This document shows, piece after piece, positions 9,318 to 18,370 of a stretch of DNA of 64,000 bases. How positions within the stretch are numbered: position 1 is the stretch's first letter; each line of letters opens with the position of its first letter. Both the position numbers and the translations under genes were made by a program. The notes beneath the pieces are model-generated. The model was given only the letters and a program-made list of their open reading frames with translations. It did not search any database and was not told where the DNA came from. This stretch comes from Levilactobacillus tujiorum (GTDB lineage Bacteria; Bacillota; Bacilli; Lactobacillales; Lactobacillaceae). The stretch spans positions 1 through 64,000 of the forward strand of contig NZ_JAAXLK010000016.1 of the NCBI RefSeq assembly GCF_012641185.1, read 5' to 3'.

Positions 9318-9483
9318 GACGGTTGAAAACGGAACCCAGTGTCGATGCTGTTAGGCTGGTGTTCTTCCAGTCTTACAGCATGGGACGTTGTCAAGACTCA
9401 CGACTTTAGTGAGGCTTGGCAGCGAGCTTGAAGACCGCCCCTTGGCTTCAAGCGTGCCCCACAGGGTGGAGTTTTCAACCGTC
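9318..9483 (+). repeat. Structured intergenic element copy 4
   Basis: P1 is a 13-bp perfect stem (GACGGTTGAAAAC with GTTTTCAACCGTC). P2 is at 9345-9381 (37 bp), P3 at 9389-9421, and P4 at 9427-9452 (CTTGAAG/CTTCAAG enclosing ACCGCCCCTTGG), followed by CCCCACAG at 9457-9464. It is head-to-head with copy 3. Together they fill the gap between gntK and the 2-hydroxyacid dehydrogenase gene. Confidence 0.85.
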
Positions 9484-9523
9484 AGAGGCGGGGAAACCAC
9501 GTACACAGTGTACGGCGTTAGGA

Positions 9524-9546
9524 TATAAACGGGGCCACGTGCCCCG
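9524..9546 (-). terminator. Terminator of the 2-hydroxyacid dehydrogenase gene
   Basis: On the minus strand CGGGGC/GCCCCG, with a 5-nt loop, is followed by TTTATAT, 34 bp past the stop codon. Confidence 0.6.
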
Positions 9547-9579
9547 ATTAGCAGCACATGGTCCCGTTCGGCCTGTTTA

Positions 9580-10572
9580 CTAGGCTAAAGTACTTGTTAA
9601 TTCACGAACCAACGGCTTGTTGGCAACAATATTCTTCACATCGCTGACACACTTTTCGCCCATTCCGTGAAGGCATTCGTAAGTGTAAGCGGAGGTATGT
9701 GGCGTCAATAATACGCGGTCATTCTGCAGTAATGGTGACGTTGCCCGTACCGGTTCAACTTCAACAGCATCGGCAGCGTAACCCGCAACCTTACCAGACT
9801 TGATCCCGTCCAAGAGGGCCGTTTCATCAATCAGGGCACCCCGCGCGTTGTTGCACAGGTAAACACCCTTCTTCATCTTGGCAATCTTCTTGGCATCAAT
9901 CAGGTGGTAGTTGCCGTCGTTCAAAGAAGCGTTCAGAGAAATGTAATCCGCCTTTTCCAACAAAGTATCGAGGTCAACGCGTTCAACGTTGTGGCTCTTC
10001 AACCAGCCAGCTGGGGCCTTAGGATCTGGGTCGTTAACCAAGATTGGGCCACCAAAGACACTGAACAATTCTGCAACCCGACTACCAATGTTCCCGCAGC
10101 CGATAACCCCAAAGGTCTTACCAGATAATTCATTCCCCATGAATTCGGCACGATCTTCGTAACGGTCATCACGTTCGCGTTCTGCGGATTGAACTGTCCG
10201 ACGAACCAACGTCATCAAGTTAGCCAATTCGTTTTCGGCAACGGAGTCCCGTTCAACCAATTGTGGCACGATTGCCACTTTAGTCCCATGTTCCTTAGCA
10301 GCTTTGATATCAACGTTGTTAAAGCCAATACCGTGCCGCGAGATCAGTAAGGTTTCGTCCTTGTTATCAAAGAACTCTTTGTTAAACATTGGGGTAACGG
10401 AAGCAATGATAATGTTATAGCCATTTAATTCCTTGGCTAATGACTTACCATCGATGTCCGTAGGCAACATGAACCGCTTAACTTCACCAATTTCTTCAAT
10501 TTGCTTCCAGTGTTCCTTGAAGACTTGTCCGAAACTACTTGAGTTAACCACCGCAATTTTGTATTGTGCCAT
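9580..10572 (-). CDS. D-2-hydroxyacid dehydrogenase (NAD-binding)
   Basis: This 330-residue member of the D-isomer-specific 2-hydroxyacid dehydrogenase family has VIGCGNIGSRVAELF as its dinucleotide loop. An Asp follows in VNDPDP, suggesting NAD preference. The catalytic triad is visible: Arg in NNARGAL, Glu in AVEVEP and His in PHTSAY. The ATG at 10572 has TGGAGGTTTTT upstream; the longer frame to 10716 would run into the divergent phosphatase gene. Its place next to gntK and gnd would fit a 2-ketogluconate reductase or a general 2-ketoacid reductase. The substrate is not resolved. Confidence 0.85.
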   Translation of the reverse strand: MAQYKIAVVNSSSFGQVFKEHWKQIEEIGEVKRFMLPTDIDGKSLAKELNGYNIIIASVTPMFNKEFFDNKDETLLISRHGIGFNNVDIKAAKEHGTKVAIVPQLVERDSVAENELANLMTLVRRTVQSAERERDDRYEDRAEFMGNELSGKTFGVIGCGNIGSRVAELFSVFGGPILVNDPDPKAPAGWLKSHNVERVDLDTLLEKADYISLNASLNDGNYHLIDAKKIAKMKKGVYLCNNARGALIDETALLDGIKSGKVAGYAADAVEVEPVRATSPLLQNDRVLLTPHTSAYTYECLHGMGEKCVSDVKNIVANKPLVRELTSTLA

Positions 10573-10677
10573 TTTCCAAAAACCTCCAAAATAATTAAAT
10601 TCAAATTCAAACTTACACCCGTCGCCTGGCGAATATGCGTATAATGTGGATATACATATCGTGAGGAGGCTATTTTT

Positions 10678-11352
10678 ATGAAAACTATTACCATTGATTT
10701 CGTCCGTCACGGGCAAACCATCTTCAACACCATGGATAAACTCCAGGGCTGGGCTGATTCACCACTAACGACGGCTGGGATCGCAACGGCCGATCAAGTC
10801 GGCCAGTTGCTTCGAGATACCCAGTACCAAAGCTACCATTCATCCGATCTCAAACGTGCGATCGACACGGCCAAACATATCATTCAACCTAATCGCTTCC
10901 TACAAGTCGCGCCCGAACAACACGAGGCTTTTCGCGAAGTCTTCTTCGGTTCCTATGAAGGATTGGACTTTCACCAAGCCTGGAAAGAAGTCGGCGCGGC
11001 GCAACAGCTAGGCTGCCAAACGCAAGCCGAAATCATTCAGAAATACTCGTTTGAAGTCGCCCGCGATGCGATGCACGCTGCAGATCCACGCCACCTTTCA
11101 GAAGACGGCGTAACCTTCAGCCAACGCGTCGACCACGGCATTCAAGATCTGCTCACCGAAGCCCAGGATGGTGATCGGTTACTCGTGGTCACCCACGGCA
11201 CCTTGATTCGTTCGCTGGTACTTCGGTACGGTCCCGACTTTGACGCCCTGACCAACTACCCGGCCAACGGCGGCATTACCACCCTAGTTATCCAAGCAGC
11301 TGATCGATCGGGCTTCACCGGGAAGATCACAGCCTATAACCGGATGAGCTAG
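10678..11352 (+). CDS. Histidine phosphatase family protein (phosphoglycerate mutase-like)
   Basis: This 224-residue protein starts MKTITIDFVRHGQT, the RHG phosphohistidine motif of the branch-1 histidine phosphatases. A second His lies in VVTHGTLIRSL near residue 168, and a Glu in EAFREVFFGSYEG. It is cytosolic. GAGGAGG lies 8 nt before the ATG, and TATAAT at 10640 could be its -10. It is divergent from the dehydrogenase gene. Its stop TAG overlaps the convergent epimerase stop, so the two share CTAG. A phosphatase role is more likely than glycolytic mutase activity, but the substrate is unknown. Confidence 0.85.
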   Translation: MKTITIDFVRHGQTIFNTMDKLQGWADSPLTTAGIATADQVGQLLRDTQYQSYHSSDLKRAIDTAKHIIQPNRFLQVAPEQHEAFREVFFGSYEGLDFHQAWKEVGAAQQLGCQTQAEIIQKYSFEVARDAMHAADPRHLSEDGVTFSQRVDHGIQDLLTEAQDGDRLLVVTHGTLIRSLVLRYGPDFDALTNYPANGGITTLVIQAADRSGFTGKITAYNRMS

Positions 11353-12230
11353 TCTTTGACGTGAATGTCATAAGCCATCGTTTCCGTTTGACCGGCAGCC
11401 ACATGGTGGTTCCCTTCCTTGGTCTTCAATTCACGAAGATCGCCGGAAACATCTGGTAGACCATTGAATGGTTCAATGCACAGGAATGGCGCATTGGCAC
11501 CTTCCTTGGTCCAAAGGGTAACGTAGTCAAAGTCCTTAACGTCTAACGTAATCGACTTACCACTCGTCTTAGAACGCAACGTCACATGTTCCAGGCCTGG
11601 TGCGTTCAGAATGATCAGCCCATCATCAAACATTGGATAGTTCAAATCAATCACGCCATCTTCATTTTTGACCGGTAAACTCTTGCCGCTCCGGAATGGA
11701 TTTGGCGTTTTTACGATCTCAAAGTGGGTTAAGTCTTGTGGTGCCGGCGTTAAGGCCACTTGGTAATCCGTAAATTGTTCACCATCTGAGAATGGCACGT
11801 TGAATGCCGGATGGGACCCTAAGGAGAAGGAAAGATCTTGAGTATCATGGTTCTTAACCTCAAACTTCAAGTTCAAGCCGTCAGCCGTCAAGCTGAAGGT
11901 TACTTGGAGTTCGAAGTCAAAAGGATACATCTTTTTCGTGTCGTCGTCAGCCCGGGCCGATAGGGTCACTGCCGAATCAGTTTGCTTGGCAACGGCAAAG
12001 GTTAAGCCGCTGACAAACCCGTGTTGAGGCATATCGAATTTCTGACCATCAATCAAGTAGCTGTCTTCGTTCGAACGACCAATTGCCGGGAATAATACCG
12101 GCGCATGCTTTGGCCAGAGATCGTTGTTCCAAATTAAATCACGACCAGTAGCCTGATCCACAAAATGGGTTAACTCGGCTCCAACTTCATTAATCGCAAC
12201 CCGAAAGCGACTGTTTTGAATGGTGATCAT
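11349..12230 (-). CDS. Aldose 1-epimerase family protein
   Basis: This 293-residue galactose-mutarotase-like protein has the catalytic His in LGSHPAFNVPF and the Glu in CIEPFNGLPD, within the usual beta-rich fold. It is of the LacX/YihR-like short type. It equilibrates alpha and beta anomers of an aldose. The ATG at 12230 has GAGGAGTGAG upstream, whereas the longer reading frame starts inside that site. It lies 49 bp downstream of uxuB on the same strand and is probably co-transcribed with it. Confidence 0.85.
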   Translation of the reverse strand: MITIQNSRFRVAINEVGAELTHFVDQATGRDLIWNNDLWPKHAPVLFPAIGRSNEDSYLIDGQKFDMPQHGFVSGLTFAVAKQTDSAVTLSARADDDTKKMYPFDFELQVTFSLTADGLNLKFEVKNHDTQDLSFSLGSHPAFNVPFSDGEQFTDYQVALTPAPQDLTHFEIVKTPNPFRSGKSLPVKNEDGVIDLNYPMFDDGLIILNAPGLEHVTLRSKTSGKSITLDVKDFDYVTLWTKEGANAPFLCIEPFNGLPDVSGDLRELKTKEGNHHVAAGQTETMAYDIHVKD

Positions 12231-12279
12231 AAACTTCTCACTCCTCATAAATTCTGCGTGACGACCAACAAATTTCTAA

Positions 12280-13908
12280 TTATTTAGCGTGCTTAGCTAA
12301 AGCGTCTTCGATCGTCTTAACGATGGCACCCTTGCCAGCAATCATTTGACTGAAGTAGTTTTCAACCTTTTCACCCAAACCAACTGCGTAGAGGTCTTGG
12401 CCGAAGATTGAGGTATTCGTCAAAACATCTTTCAAGTGTGCGTGAACGTCGGTCTTTTCGCCCAACTTAATGTCGCCAACGTACTTCTTCAAGTCATCCA
12501 TCATTGGATCTGGACTTGGTTCAAAGGCATTGCCTTCATCGTCAACGGCCATCAAGTAACGGAACCAACCCGCAATGGTCAATGGGATGAATTCCAAGGT
12601 CGAAGGATCGAACCCGTCGCGGTCAACGTATTGCTTGATCGTGACCCCGTAACGAACTGGGATCTTCTGGGACGTATCCGTTGCAATCCGTTGTGGTGTA
12701 TCCGGGATGTATGGGTTAGGCAAACGCTTCGTAACCAATTGGTCGATGAATTCCTTAGGGTTGATAACCTTAGGATCCGTCACAACTGGCAAGCCTTCAA
12801 CGTACCCAATTTGCTTAATAACGCCAACCAGGTCATCGTTTTGCAATTCGTCGGAAATTGACTTGAACCGCAGAACACTCCCAAAAATAGCCAATGACGT
12901 GTGCAGTGGGTTCAGGCAGGTGGTAACTTTCATTTCATCTGCTTCGCCAACCGTCTTACGATCAGTCATGATGACACCGGCATCTTCAAACTTTGGCCGG
13001 CCATTCGGGAAGTTATCTTCTACAACTAAGTAGTGAACTTCTTCAGTGTTCGTGAATGGGGCAATGTTAGTGTGCTTGGCCGTGTGAATAATCTCGTAAT
13101 CTTCAAACCCAGAGTCCTTTAACTTAGCACTAACGGTTTCAGAAGGATTTGGCGTAATCCGGTCGATCATAGATAGTGGGAAACTGATCTTCTTGTCGTC
13201 TTCCAAATAATCTAAGAAGTCTTGACCGACAAATCCGTTTTCTTTCCAGCCCTTGGCAACCGTCAAGACACTATCCTTTAACTTGTCCCCATTGTTAGAG
13301 AAGTTATCGGTACTCATCAAGGTCAGTGGCGTTGCACCGTTTTGGAAACGACCTAATAATAAGGAAACTAAACCAGCCATGTTCCCCTTAGGTGCTTCTG
13401 GACCAGCAGCCAAATCAGCCTTGGTGATGTCGTTCAATTCACCGGAAACGGTCTTCAAGTTGTAGCCCTTTTCAGTAATTGAGAAGGAAACGACTTGTAA
13501 GGAAGGTGCCTTGAAGATTTCTTGCATCCGCTTCCAATCTTCTTTGCGGGCTTGCGTTGCAAATAGTGATTCCGTAACTGACGCAAATAATTCCTTGTCA
13601 AAGTTCCCATCAGCCTTCGTCACAACCCGGAGAACCCGATCGTTGAATGGCTTGTAAACGCCATCTACCACAGAGTTATCATAAGTATCGGCCACGATCA
13701 CACCTGAGTCTAATTCGCCTTTTTCAATTAAAGTGTTCGCAATGGCTGCATGGAACGCGCGGAATAAGTTCCCACCACCAAAGTGAACCCAACGTGGGTG
13801 TTCATTTGTTGCTTTCCGTAATTTATCTTGATCATAAGTAGGAACTTTAATCCCAGCTGCTGTAAAAGCCGCCTTGTTGTTTAAGTAATCATCCGTTAGT
13901 TTAACCAT
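12280..13908 (-). CDS. uxuB: Fructuronate reductase (mannitol dehydrogenase superfamily)
   Basis: This 542-residue protein of the long-chain mannitol dehydrogenase superfamily has VHFGGGNLFRAFHA as nucleotide-binding segment and the catalytic Lys/Asn/His cluster in KVTTCLNPLH. Length and sequence fit the lactic-acid-bacterial UxuB, which reduces D-fructuronate to D-mannonate with NADH. This is the step after UxaC, whose operon is in the same window. The start at 13908 is the ATG after AAAGGGCGG. A cre site lies about 100 bp upstream. A tagaturonate or mannitol reductase cannot be excluded from sequence. Confidence 0.85.
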   Translation of the reverse strand: MVKLTDDYLNNKAAFTAAGIKVPTYDQDKLRKATNEHPRWVHFGGGNLFRAFHAAIANTLIEKGELDSGVIVADTYDNSVVDGVYKPFNDRVLRVVTKADGNFDKELFASVTESLFATQARKEDWKRMQEIFKAPSLQVVSFSITEKGYNLKTVSGELNDITKADLAAGPEAPKGNMAGLVSLLLGRFQNGATPLTLMSTDNFSNNGDKLKDSVLTVAKGWKENGFVGQDFLDYLEDDKKISFPLSMIDRITPNPSETVSAKLKDSGFEDYEIIHTAKHTNIAPFTNTEEVHYLVVEDNFPNGRPKFEDAGVIMTDRKTVGEADEMKVTTCLNPLHTSLAIFGSVLRFKSISDELQNDDLVGVIKQIGYVEGLPVVTDPKVINPKEFIDQLVTKRLPNPYIPDTPQRIATDTSQKIPVRYGVTIKQYVDRDGFDPSTLEFIPLTIAGWFRYLMAVDDEGNAFEPSPDPMMDDLKKYVGDIKLGEKTDVHAHLKDVLTNTSIFGQDLYAVGLGEKVENYFSQMIAGKGAIVKTIEDALAKHAK

Positions 13909-14005
13909 CTGAAACCGCCCTTTCGTATTGTCAAAGTATCGAACTGTCAAATTCAACTAATGGTCGAACAATCAGCACCGTCCAACTAATATACTAGTAT
14001 GACAG

Positions 14006-14020
14006 TGTAACCGATTTCAT
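14006..14020 (-). promoter_or_regulatory. cre (CcpA) site upstream of uxuB
   Basis: ATGAAATCGGTTACA, in the gene's orientation, fits WTGNAANCGNWNNCW at every position. The rest of the roughly 400-bp gap (13909-14309) is AT-rich and non-coding, with a short ATACTAGTAT palindrome near 13991 that could be an operator. Confidence 0.65.
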
Positions 14021-14290
14021 AATACAATATTATCAGAAATTGTCAACCTCTACGCCTTAGCTAATATCCAGCTAAAGCCCTTAGCACCAACCGGTGACGC
14101 CGGTATTGTAAAGTTTAACGTCTTTTACCCTTTTTTCTGAATTACACCTATCTAATACATTAGTTATGTACGCCAATAATCGTTAACGCTAGCATTTCAC
14201 TCAACGCAAAATGTTAACGTGAACATTCCGTACAGTCATAGTATATCACTTGCTTTGAAATCTTTAAATCCCTAACTTTGACTTCCCGGC

Positions 14291-14324
14291 AAATAAAAAC
14301 GCGAAAGCCTTATGCTTCCGCGTT
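14291..14324 (-). terminator. Terminator overlapping the HD-hydrolase stop codon
   Basis: AACGCGGAAGC/GCTTTCGCGTT, read on the minus strand, is followed by TTTATTT. The stem begins within the last codons of the gene. Confidence 0.75.
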
Positions 14325-14969
14325 CCATTCCGCTTTATACTCTGATAAAAAGTCTAGCATGACCTGTTGGCGATGCTCTGCCAGCTGCTTAGCCGCCGCT
14401 GTGTTCATCAAATCCTTCAACGTTAACAATTTCTCATAGAAGTGATTAATAATCGTTTCATTGTTTAGATTCCGGTATTCCGCGTGCGTCATCGCCGTTC
14501 GCGGTTGTACCGCTGGGTCGTAAATCTTTTCACCGAAATGACCACCAAAATAGATTGCCCGCGAAATACCGATCGCACCAATCGCATCTAGTCGGTCCGC
14601 GTCTTGAACCAACTGACCCTCTAACGGCAACGGTTTAGCCGTACCATCTAGTGTCTTGTGATAAGACATGTTATCCATGATTAAGAAGATCGTTTCAATC
14701 TGATCGGCGGTAAACCCTTGTTGCTTTAAGAAATATCGTACTTCTTCGCTGGCTTGGGCGGTGTCCGTCACCAACTTTTCGTCAATCACGTCATGTAAAT
14801 ACGCTGCCGTCACCGTTAAAACCCGATTGGCGGCTGGGTAGGCTTGCACCAAACGCTCTGCAAGCCCCACGACCCGTTGAATGTGATCGAAGCCGTGTCC
14901 CGTTTCATCATCACCCATTTTAGATTGCGAAAATTGTCTAACCGCTGCTAAAACTTCTGCTTCTGCCAT
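14310..14969 (-). CDS. HD-domain phosphohydrolase (YpgQ/YedJ-like)
   Basis: This 219-residue HD-superfamily metal-dependent hydrolase has His in GHGFDHIQRV, the HD pair in AYLHDVID and a later Asp in LVQDADRLDAIGAIG, giving the H...HD...D ligand set. Relatives of the YpgQ/YedJ kind act on nucleotide phosphates, but the substrate here is unproven. The ATG lies 1 nt after the TetR stop, with AAAGGAG inside the regulator's end. The two form a translationally coupled pair divergent from an ABC exporter. Confidence 0.82.
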   Translation of the reverse strand: MAEAEVLAAVRQFSQSKMGDDETGHGFDHIQRVVGLAERLVQAYPAANRVLTVTAAYLHDVIDEKLVTDTAQASEEVRYFLKQQGFTADQIETIFLIMDNMSYHKTLDGTAKPLPLEGQLVQDADRLDAIGAIGISRAIYFGGHFGEKIYDPAVQPRTAMTHAEYRNLNNETIINHFYEKLLTLKDLMNTAAAKQLAEHRQQVMLDFLSEYKAEWNAEA

Positions 14970-14970
14970 A

Positions 14971-15618
14971 TTAGTTTATCTGCTCCTTTGCTGATTGATC
15001 ATCACTCTGCGGCGGATTACCAATGAATCCATAGAAAAAGAGGTGCATCAGCTGATCGGCGTAATGTTTATAGGTCTTAGCATCCCCAATCACCGGATGA
15101 CTGGTCGGGGCACTGAAATACTGAACATACATATCCAGGTACATCATCAGTGCTTCATTGGACAACTTGGGACTAATCATCCCCGCGGCCCGTCCGCGAG
15201 TGATTACACTATCCCAGAATTTCTCTTTGCCTGCTTGATAGAGTTGCTGCGCATCATCGTTGCCTAACGCCCCACGCATATCGTCGGAAACAAACTGATA
15301 AAAGTCATCGCTCATTTCAACCGCATAGCCCGTCTTCGTGGTAATCATTAACTGAATCAGCTCACGAAATGAGCGCGTATGATCATCCACCATCTTTTGG
15401 TAATCCGCGTACCCCTCAACAATCATCTCTAGCACAACCTGATGTCCTAAAGCCAACTTACTATCAAAATACTTATAAAGAGTCACCTGCGAAACGTTGG
15501 CCTCAGTCGCCACATCCTTGATATGGGTCACCTTATAGCCATCGCGCATAAATAACTTTCTTGCCGCCTGCAAAATATTTTGCCGTTGCCGCTCACGTCG
15601 CTGCTGGTTCGTTGCCAT
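14971..15618 (-). CDS. TetR/AcrR family transcriptional regulator
   Basis: This 215-residue protein has an N-terminal helix-turn-helix (AARKLFMRDGYKVTHIKDVA, then SQVTLYKYFDSK), typical of TetR. A long helical ligand domain follows. The start at 15618 is taken because GTGGTGA precedes that ATG; a 16-residue upstream extension is possible but looks non-coding. It is divergent from the ABC exporter genes, and a 12+12 palindrome lies in the shared intergenic region. It is therefore probably the local repressor, released by an exported compound. Confidence 0.85.
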   Translation of the reverse strand: MATNQQRRERQRQNILQAARKLFMRDGYKVTHIKDVATEANVSQVTLYKYFDSKLALGHQVVLEMIVEGYADYQKMVDDHTRSFRELIQLMITTKTGYAVEMSDDFYQFVSDDMRGALGNDDAQQLYQAGKEKFWDSVITRGRAAGMISPKLSNEALMMYLDMYVQYFSAPTSHPVIGDAKTYKHYADQLMHLFFYGFIGNPPQSDDQSAKEQIN

Positions 15619-15694
15619 TACATTCACCACTTTTGCTAAAAAATTCCCTGCTATCCATTCTATCATACCTCATTAAGGAAACATTTTTAACTTT

Positions 15695-15723
15695 AGTGAA
15701 CTATTTCGTAAAAATAGTTCACT
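15695..15723. promoter_or_regulatory. Palindromic TetR operator
   Basis: AGTGAACTATTT and AAATAGTTCACT form a perfect 12-bp inverted repeat around CGTAA, between the regulator and the ABC exporter and just upstream of the exporter's -35. Confidence 0.75.
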
Positions 15724-15729
15724 TTTCTA

Positions 15730-15758
15730 TTGACTTCCATTAGTGGGGGGCTTACGAT
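15730..15758 (+). promoter_or_regulatory. Promoter of the ABC exporter
   Basis: TTGACT, a 17-bp spacer and TACGAT lie 7 bp past the palindromic operator, with GAGGAGG and the ATG 30-40 bp downstream. Confidence 0.6.
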
Positions 15759-15794
15759 GATAGCGATTTAAATAACCGTGAGGAGGGAATTCAT

Positions 15795-16694
15795 ATGACA
15801 GCTACACCTGTCTTACAAATTAATCATCTCCAAAAAAGTTTTGGGCATTTTCAAGCCCTGAAAGACATCACATTTAACGTTAATGCCGGTGAGGTCTTTG
15901 GCTTTATTGGACCCAATGGCGCTGGTAAATCCACCACTATTCGCGTGCTTCTAGGTCTCATTCGGGCCACTGGCGGCGATGCAACCATCTTTGGTCAAGA
16001 CGTCTGGCACGACAGTGTTGCTATTCACCGCCGGCTGGCTTACGTCCCCGGTGATGTCTACCTTTGGCCTAACCTAACCGGTGGTGAAATCATTGATCTC
16101 CTACTAAAGATGAATGGCGCGCACCATTCACAACGAACGGATGACTTGATTAAGCAGTTCGGGCTCGACCCGACCAAGAAAGCCCGGACCTACTCCAAAG
16201 GGAATCGGCAAAAGGTAGCACTCATTGCGGCCTTTTCTCAGGACGCTGACTTCTATATCTTCGATGAACCAACTTCTGGCCTCGATCCTTTGAATGAGCG
16301 ACAATTTCAATTGGCCGTCTTGGCACTCAAACAACAAGGCAAAGCCGTCTTACTCTCCAGTCACATTCTCTCTGAAGTTGAGCGTATGTGTGACCGTATC
16401 GCCATTATTCGTGAGGGTCGGATCATCGAAACGGGAAGTCTAGCGGAAATGCGCCATCTGACGCGTACCGTGATCAACGTCACGCTGAAGACACCATTAG
16501 ATGTTACACAGTTGGCGGGGGTTCACAATGCCGAACCGGGTCAGCATACCAACGAATGGCAGTTTTCAGTGGAAGCCAAGGCATTACCAGCTGTCATGTT
16601 GGCCCTCACTGAGCACCACATCATGGCCCTGCAAAGTACACCGCCAACTCTAGAAGATCTCTTTATGCACTATTACACGACGGAAAAGGAGTGA
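15795..16694 (+). CDS. ABC exporter ATP-binding protein
   Basis: This 299-residue ABC ATPase has Walker A GPNGAGKST near residue 40. A degenerate signature follows (YSKGNRQKVAL in place of LSGGQ), then Walker B DFYIFDEPTSGLD and a switch His in LLSSHILSEVE. This is the drug/antibiotic exporter type (DrrA-like), paired with the ABC-2 permease whose reading frame follows at once. GAGGAGG precedes the ATG. Its expression is probably controlled by the divergent TetR protein. Confidence 0.92.
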   Translation: MTATPVLQINHLQKSFGHFQALKDITFNVNAGEVFGFIGPNGAGKSTTIRVLLGLIRATGGDATIFGQDVWHDSVAIHRRLAYVPGDVYLWPNLTGGEIIDLLLKMNGAHHSQRTDDLIKQFGLDPTKKARTYSKGNRQKVALIAAFSQDADFYIFDEPTSGLDPLNERQFQLAVLALKQQGKAVLLSSHILSEVERMCDRIAIIREGRIIETGSLAEMRHLTRTVINVTLKTPLDVTQLAGVHNAEPGQHTNEWQFSVEAKALPAVMLALTEHHIMALQSTPPTLEDLFMHYYTTEKE

Positions 16695-16699
16695 GAATC

Positions 16700-18325
16700 A
16701 TGACATCACGTTTTGCCCGCACTGGCCGTTTAACCGGACTGGCCCTGCGCCGCGACCGCTTCCGTATTCTGATCTGGATTCTCGTTCTCGTGGGCCTAAT
16801 GATTGGCGTTGCTTTCAAATTTACGGATATCTTCGGCACCCAACACGAGATTGCTGCGATCAAAGATACGCTCAAGAGCCCCGCTATGGTTGCTCTGTTA
16901 GGGGCGTTCAAGTTCACAAACAATCCATCAACCGCTCAGATATTTTCAACCGAAATGGTCGTCTTTATGACCATCACACAAATCATCATGAATATTATGT
17001 TGGGGGTTCATGCCACTCGTGGTGAAGAAGATGAAGGCATCACCGAATTAATCCGCTCACGCGCGGTCGGTCAGTTGGCCCCATTAAGTGCGGCGGCTTT
17101 AGAATTAGTAATTGTTAATGCCTTAGTCGCGATCCTGTATGGTATCGGACTCGGTTTTTCCGATATGCACGGGATTACGACCGAAGGAAACTGGGCTGTG
17201 GCCATTGGTTTAGCAGCCGTCAGTCTGGCCTTTGGCCTATTAGCCCTCCTGACCGCACAACTGGCTGATCACTCAGCTAGTGCCACCGGGCTGACTTACG
17301 CCCTGTTCGGCTTAGCTTACATTGTGCGGATGATGACCGACGTTCAGAATCCTGACTACACTTGGTGGTCTCCCCTCGGTTGGGTCGAGAAGATTTCACC
17401 ATACCATCACCCTAACTGGTTACCTATCGTGCTCGCTTTACTCCTAGCCCTCATTCTCTTCATACTCGCTGCAATCATTAACTTACAGCGTGATCTAAAT
17501 GCTGGCGCGATTGCTACTCGGCCAGGTCGCCGAATCGCTTCGGCCTTTTTACGCGGACCGGTTTCACTCCTCTGGCGCCGCGAACACAACGTTATTATTG
17601 GTTGGATCATCGGTCTAGCCATTCTGGCCATGACCTATGGGAGCATCTACAATAGCGTGGGTGACATGCTAAAAACCAACCCAACCATGCAACAGGTCTT
17701 CGGCTCCAATGTGTTGCACGAAGCTAATCACGCCATGCTGGTCAGCTTCACTTCTACTTTAGTTATCCTCATGGCGGCCTTGGCAGCTATCCCTGGCATT
17801 CAACTGGTCTACAAACTGTATAGCGATGAAACCAATGGTTGGTTAGAGTCCCTGTATGCGCGGCCACTCTCGCGTACTCAGCTCTTCTTCGGCTACGTTG
17901 GTACTGGTCTACTGAGCAGTATCGTCGCCTTTGGTGTCGCCATTAGTACCCTAATCCTTGTCGGCAACGCCACTCTCAGCCACCCCAAGGATGGGTTAAC
18001 CACCTTTGAACTCTGGCAATCCATCTGGGGGCAGTTGCCAGCTGTCCTCGTCTTCATCGGTATTGCCACTGCGATCATTGGCTGGTGGCCACGCATCCGA
18101 GCTCTGAACTGGCTATACCTCGGCCTCGGCTTCATTACACTCTATATGGGTGGCATGCTGAAGCTCCCTAAGTGGGCCCAACACCTATCACCATTAGGTT
18201 GGATGAATAAGGTACCGAGTCACGATGTTGAATGGGCAAACTTCAGCTGGATGCTGGTTCTCAGCCTCGTTCTCATCTTAATCGGCTGGTGGGGCTATCA
18301 TCGACGCGACTTACACATGAGTTAA
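16700..18325 (+). CDS. ABC-2 type exporter permease
   Basis: This 541-residue protein has about 12 hydrophobic segments in two repeated halves, matching the fused ABC-2 permeases that export polyketide-like antibiotics (TnrB/tetronasin type). The ATG at 16700 has GGAG 8 nt upstream. It starts 5 bp after the ATPase stop, so translation is coupled. With the upstream ATPase and divergent TetR it forms a complete regulated efflux unit. The exported compound is not indicated. Confidence 0.85.
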   Translation: MTSRFARTGRLTGLALRRDRFRILIWILVLVGLMIGVAFKFTDIFGTQHEIAAIKDTLKSPAMVALLGAFKFTNNPSTAQIFSTEMVVFMTITQIIMNIMLGVHATRGEEDEGITELIRSRAVGQLAPLSAAALELVIVNALVAILYGIGLGFSDMHGITTEGNWAVAIGLAAVSLAFGLLALLTAQLADHSASATGLTYALFGLAYIVRMMTDVQNPDYTWWSPLGWVEKISPYHHPNWLPIVLALLLALILFILAAIINLQRDLNAGAIATRPGRRIASAFLRGPVSLLWRREHNVIIGWIIGLAILAMTYGSIYNSVGDMLKTNPTMQQVFGSNVLHEANHAMLVSFTSTLVILMAALAAIPGIQLVYKLYSDETNGWLESLYARPLSRTQLFFGYVGTGLLSSIVAFGVAISTLILVGNATLSHPKDGLTTFELWQSIWGQLPAVLVFIGIATAIIGWWPRIRALNWLYLGLGFITLYMGGMLKLPKWAQHLSPLGWMNKVPSHDVEWANFSWMLVLSLVLILIGWWGYHRRDLHMS

Positions 18326-18340
18326 ATTGACTTGATCAAG

Positions 18341-18370
18341 AATGGAATCCTCCTCGGGGTTCCATTTTTT
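18341..18370 (+). terminator. Terminator of the ABC exporter operon
   Basis: AATGGAATCC and GGGTTCCATT with a short loop, followed by TTTTTT. Confidence 0.8.
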
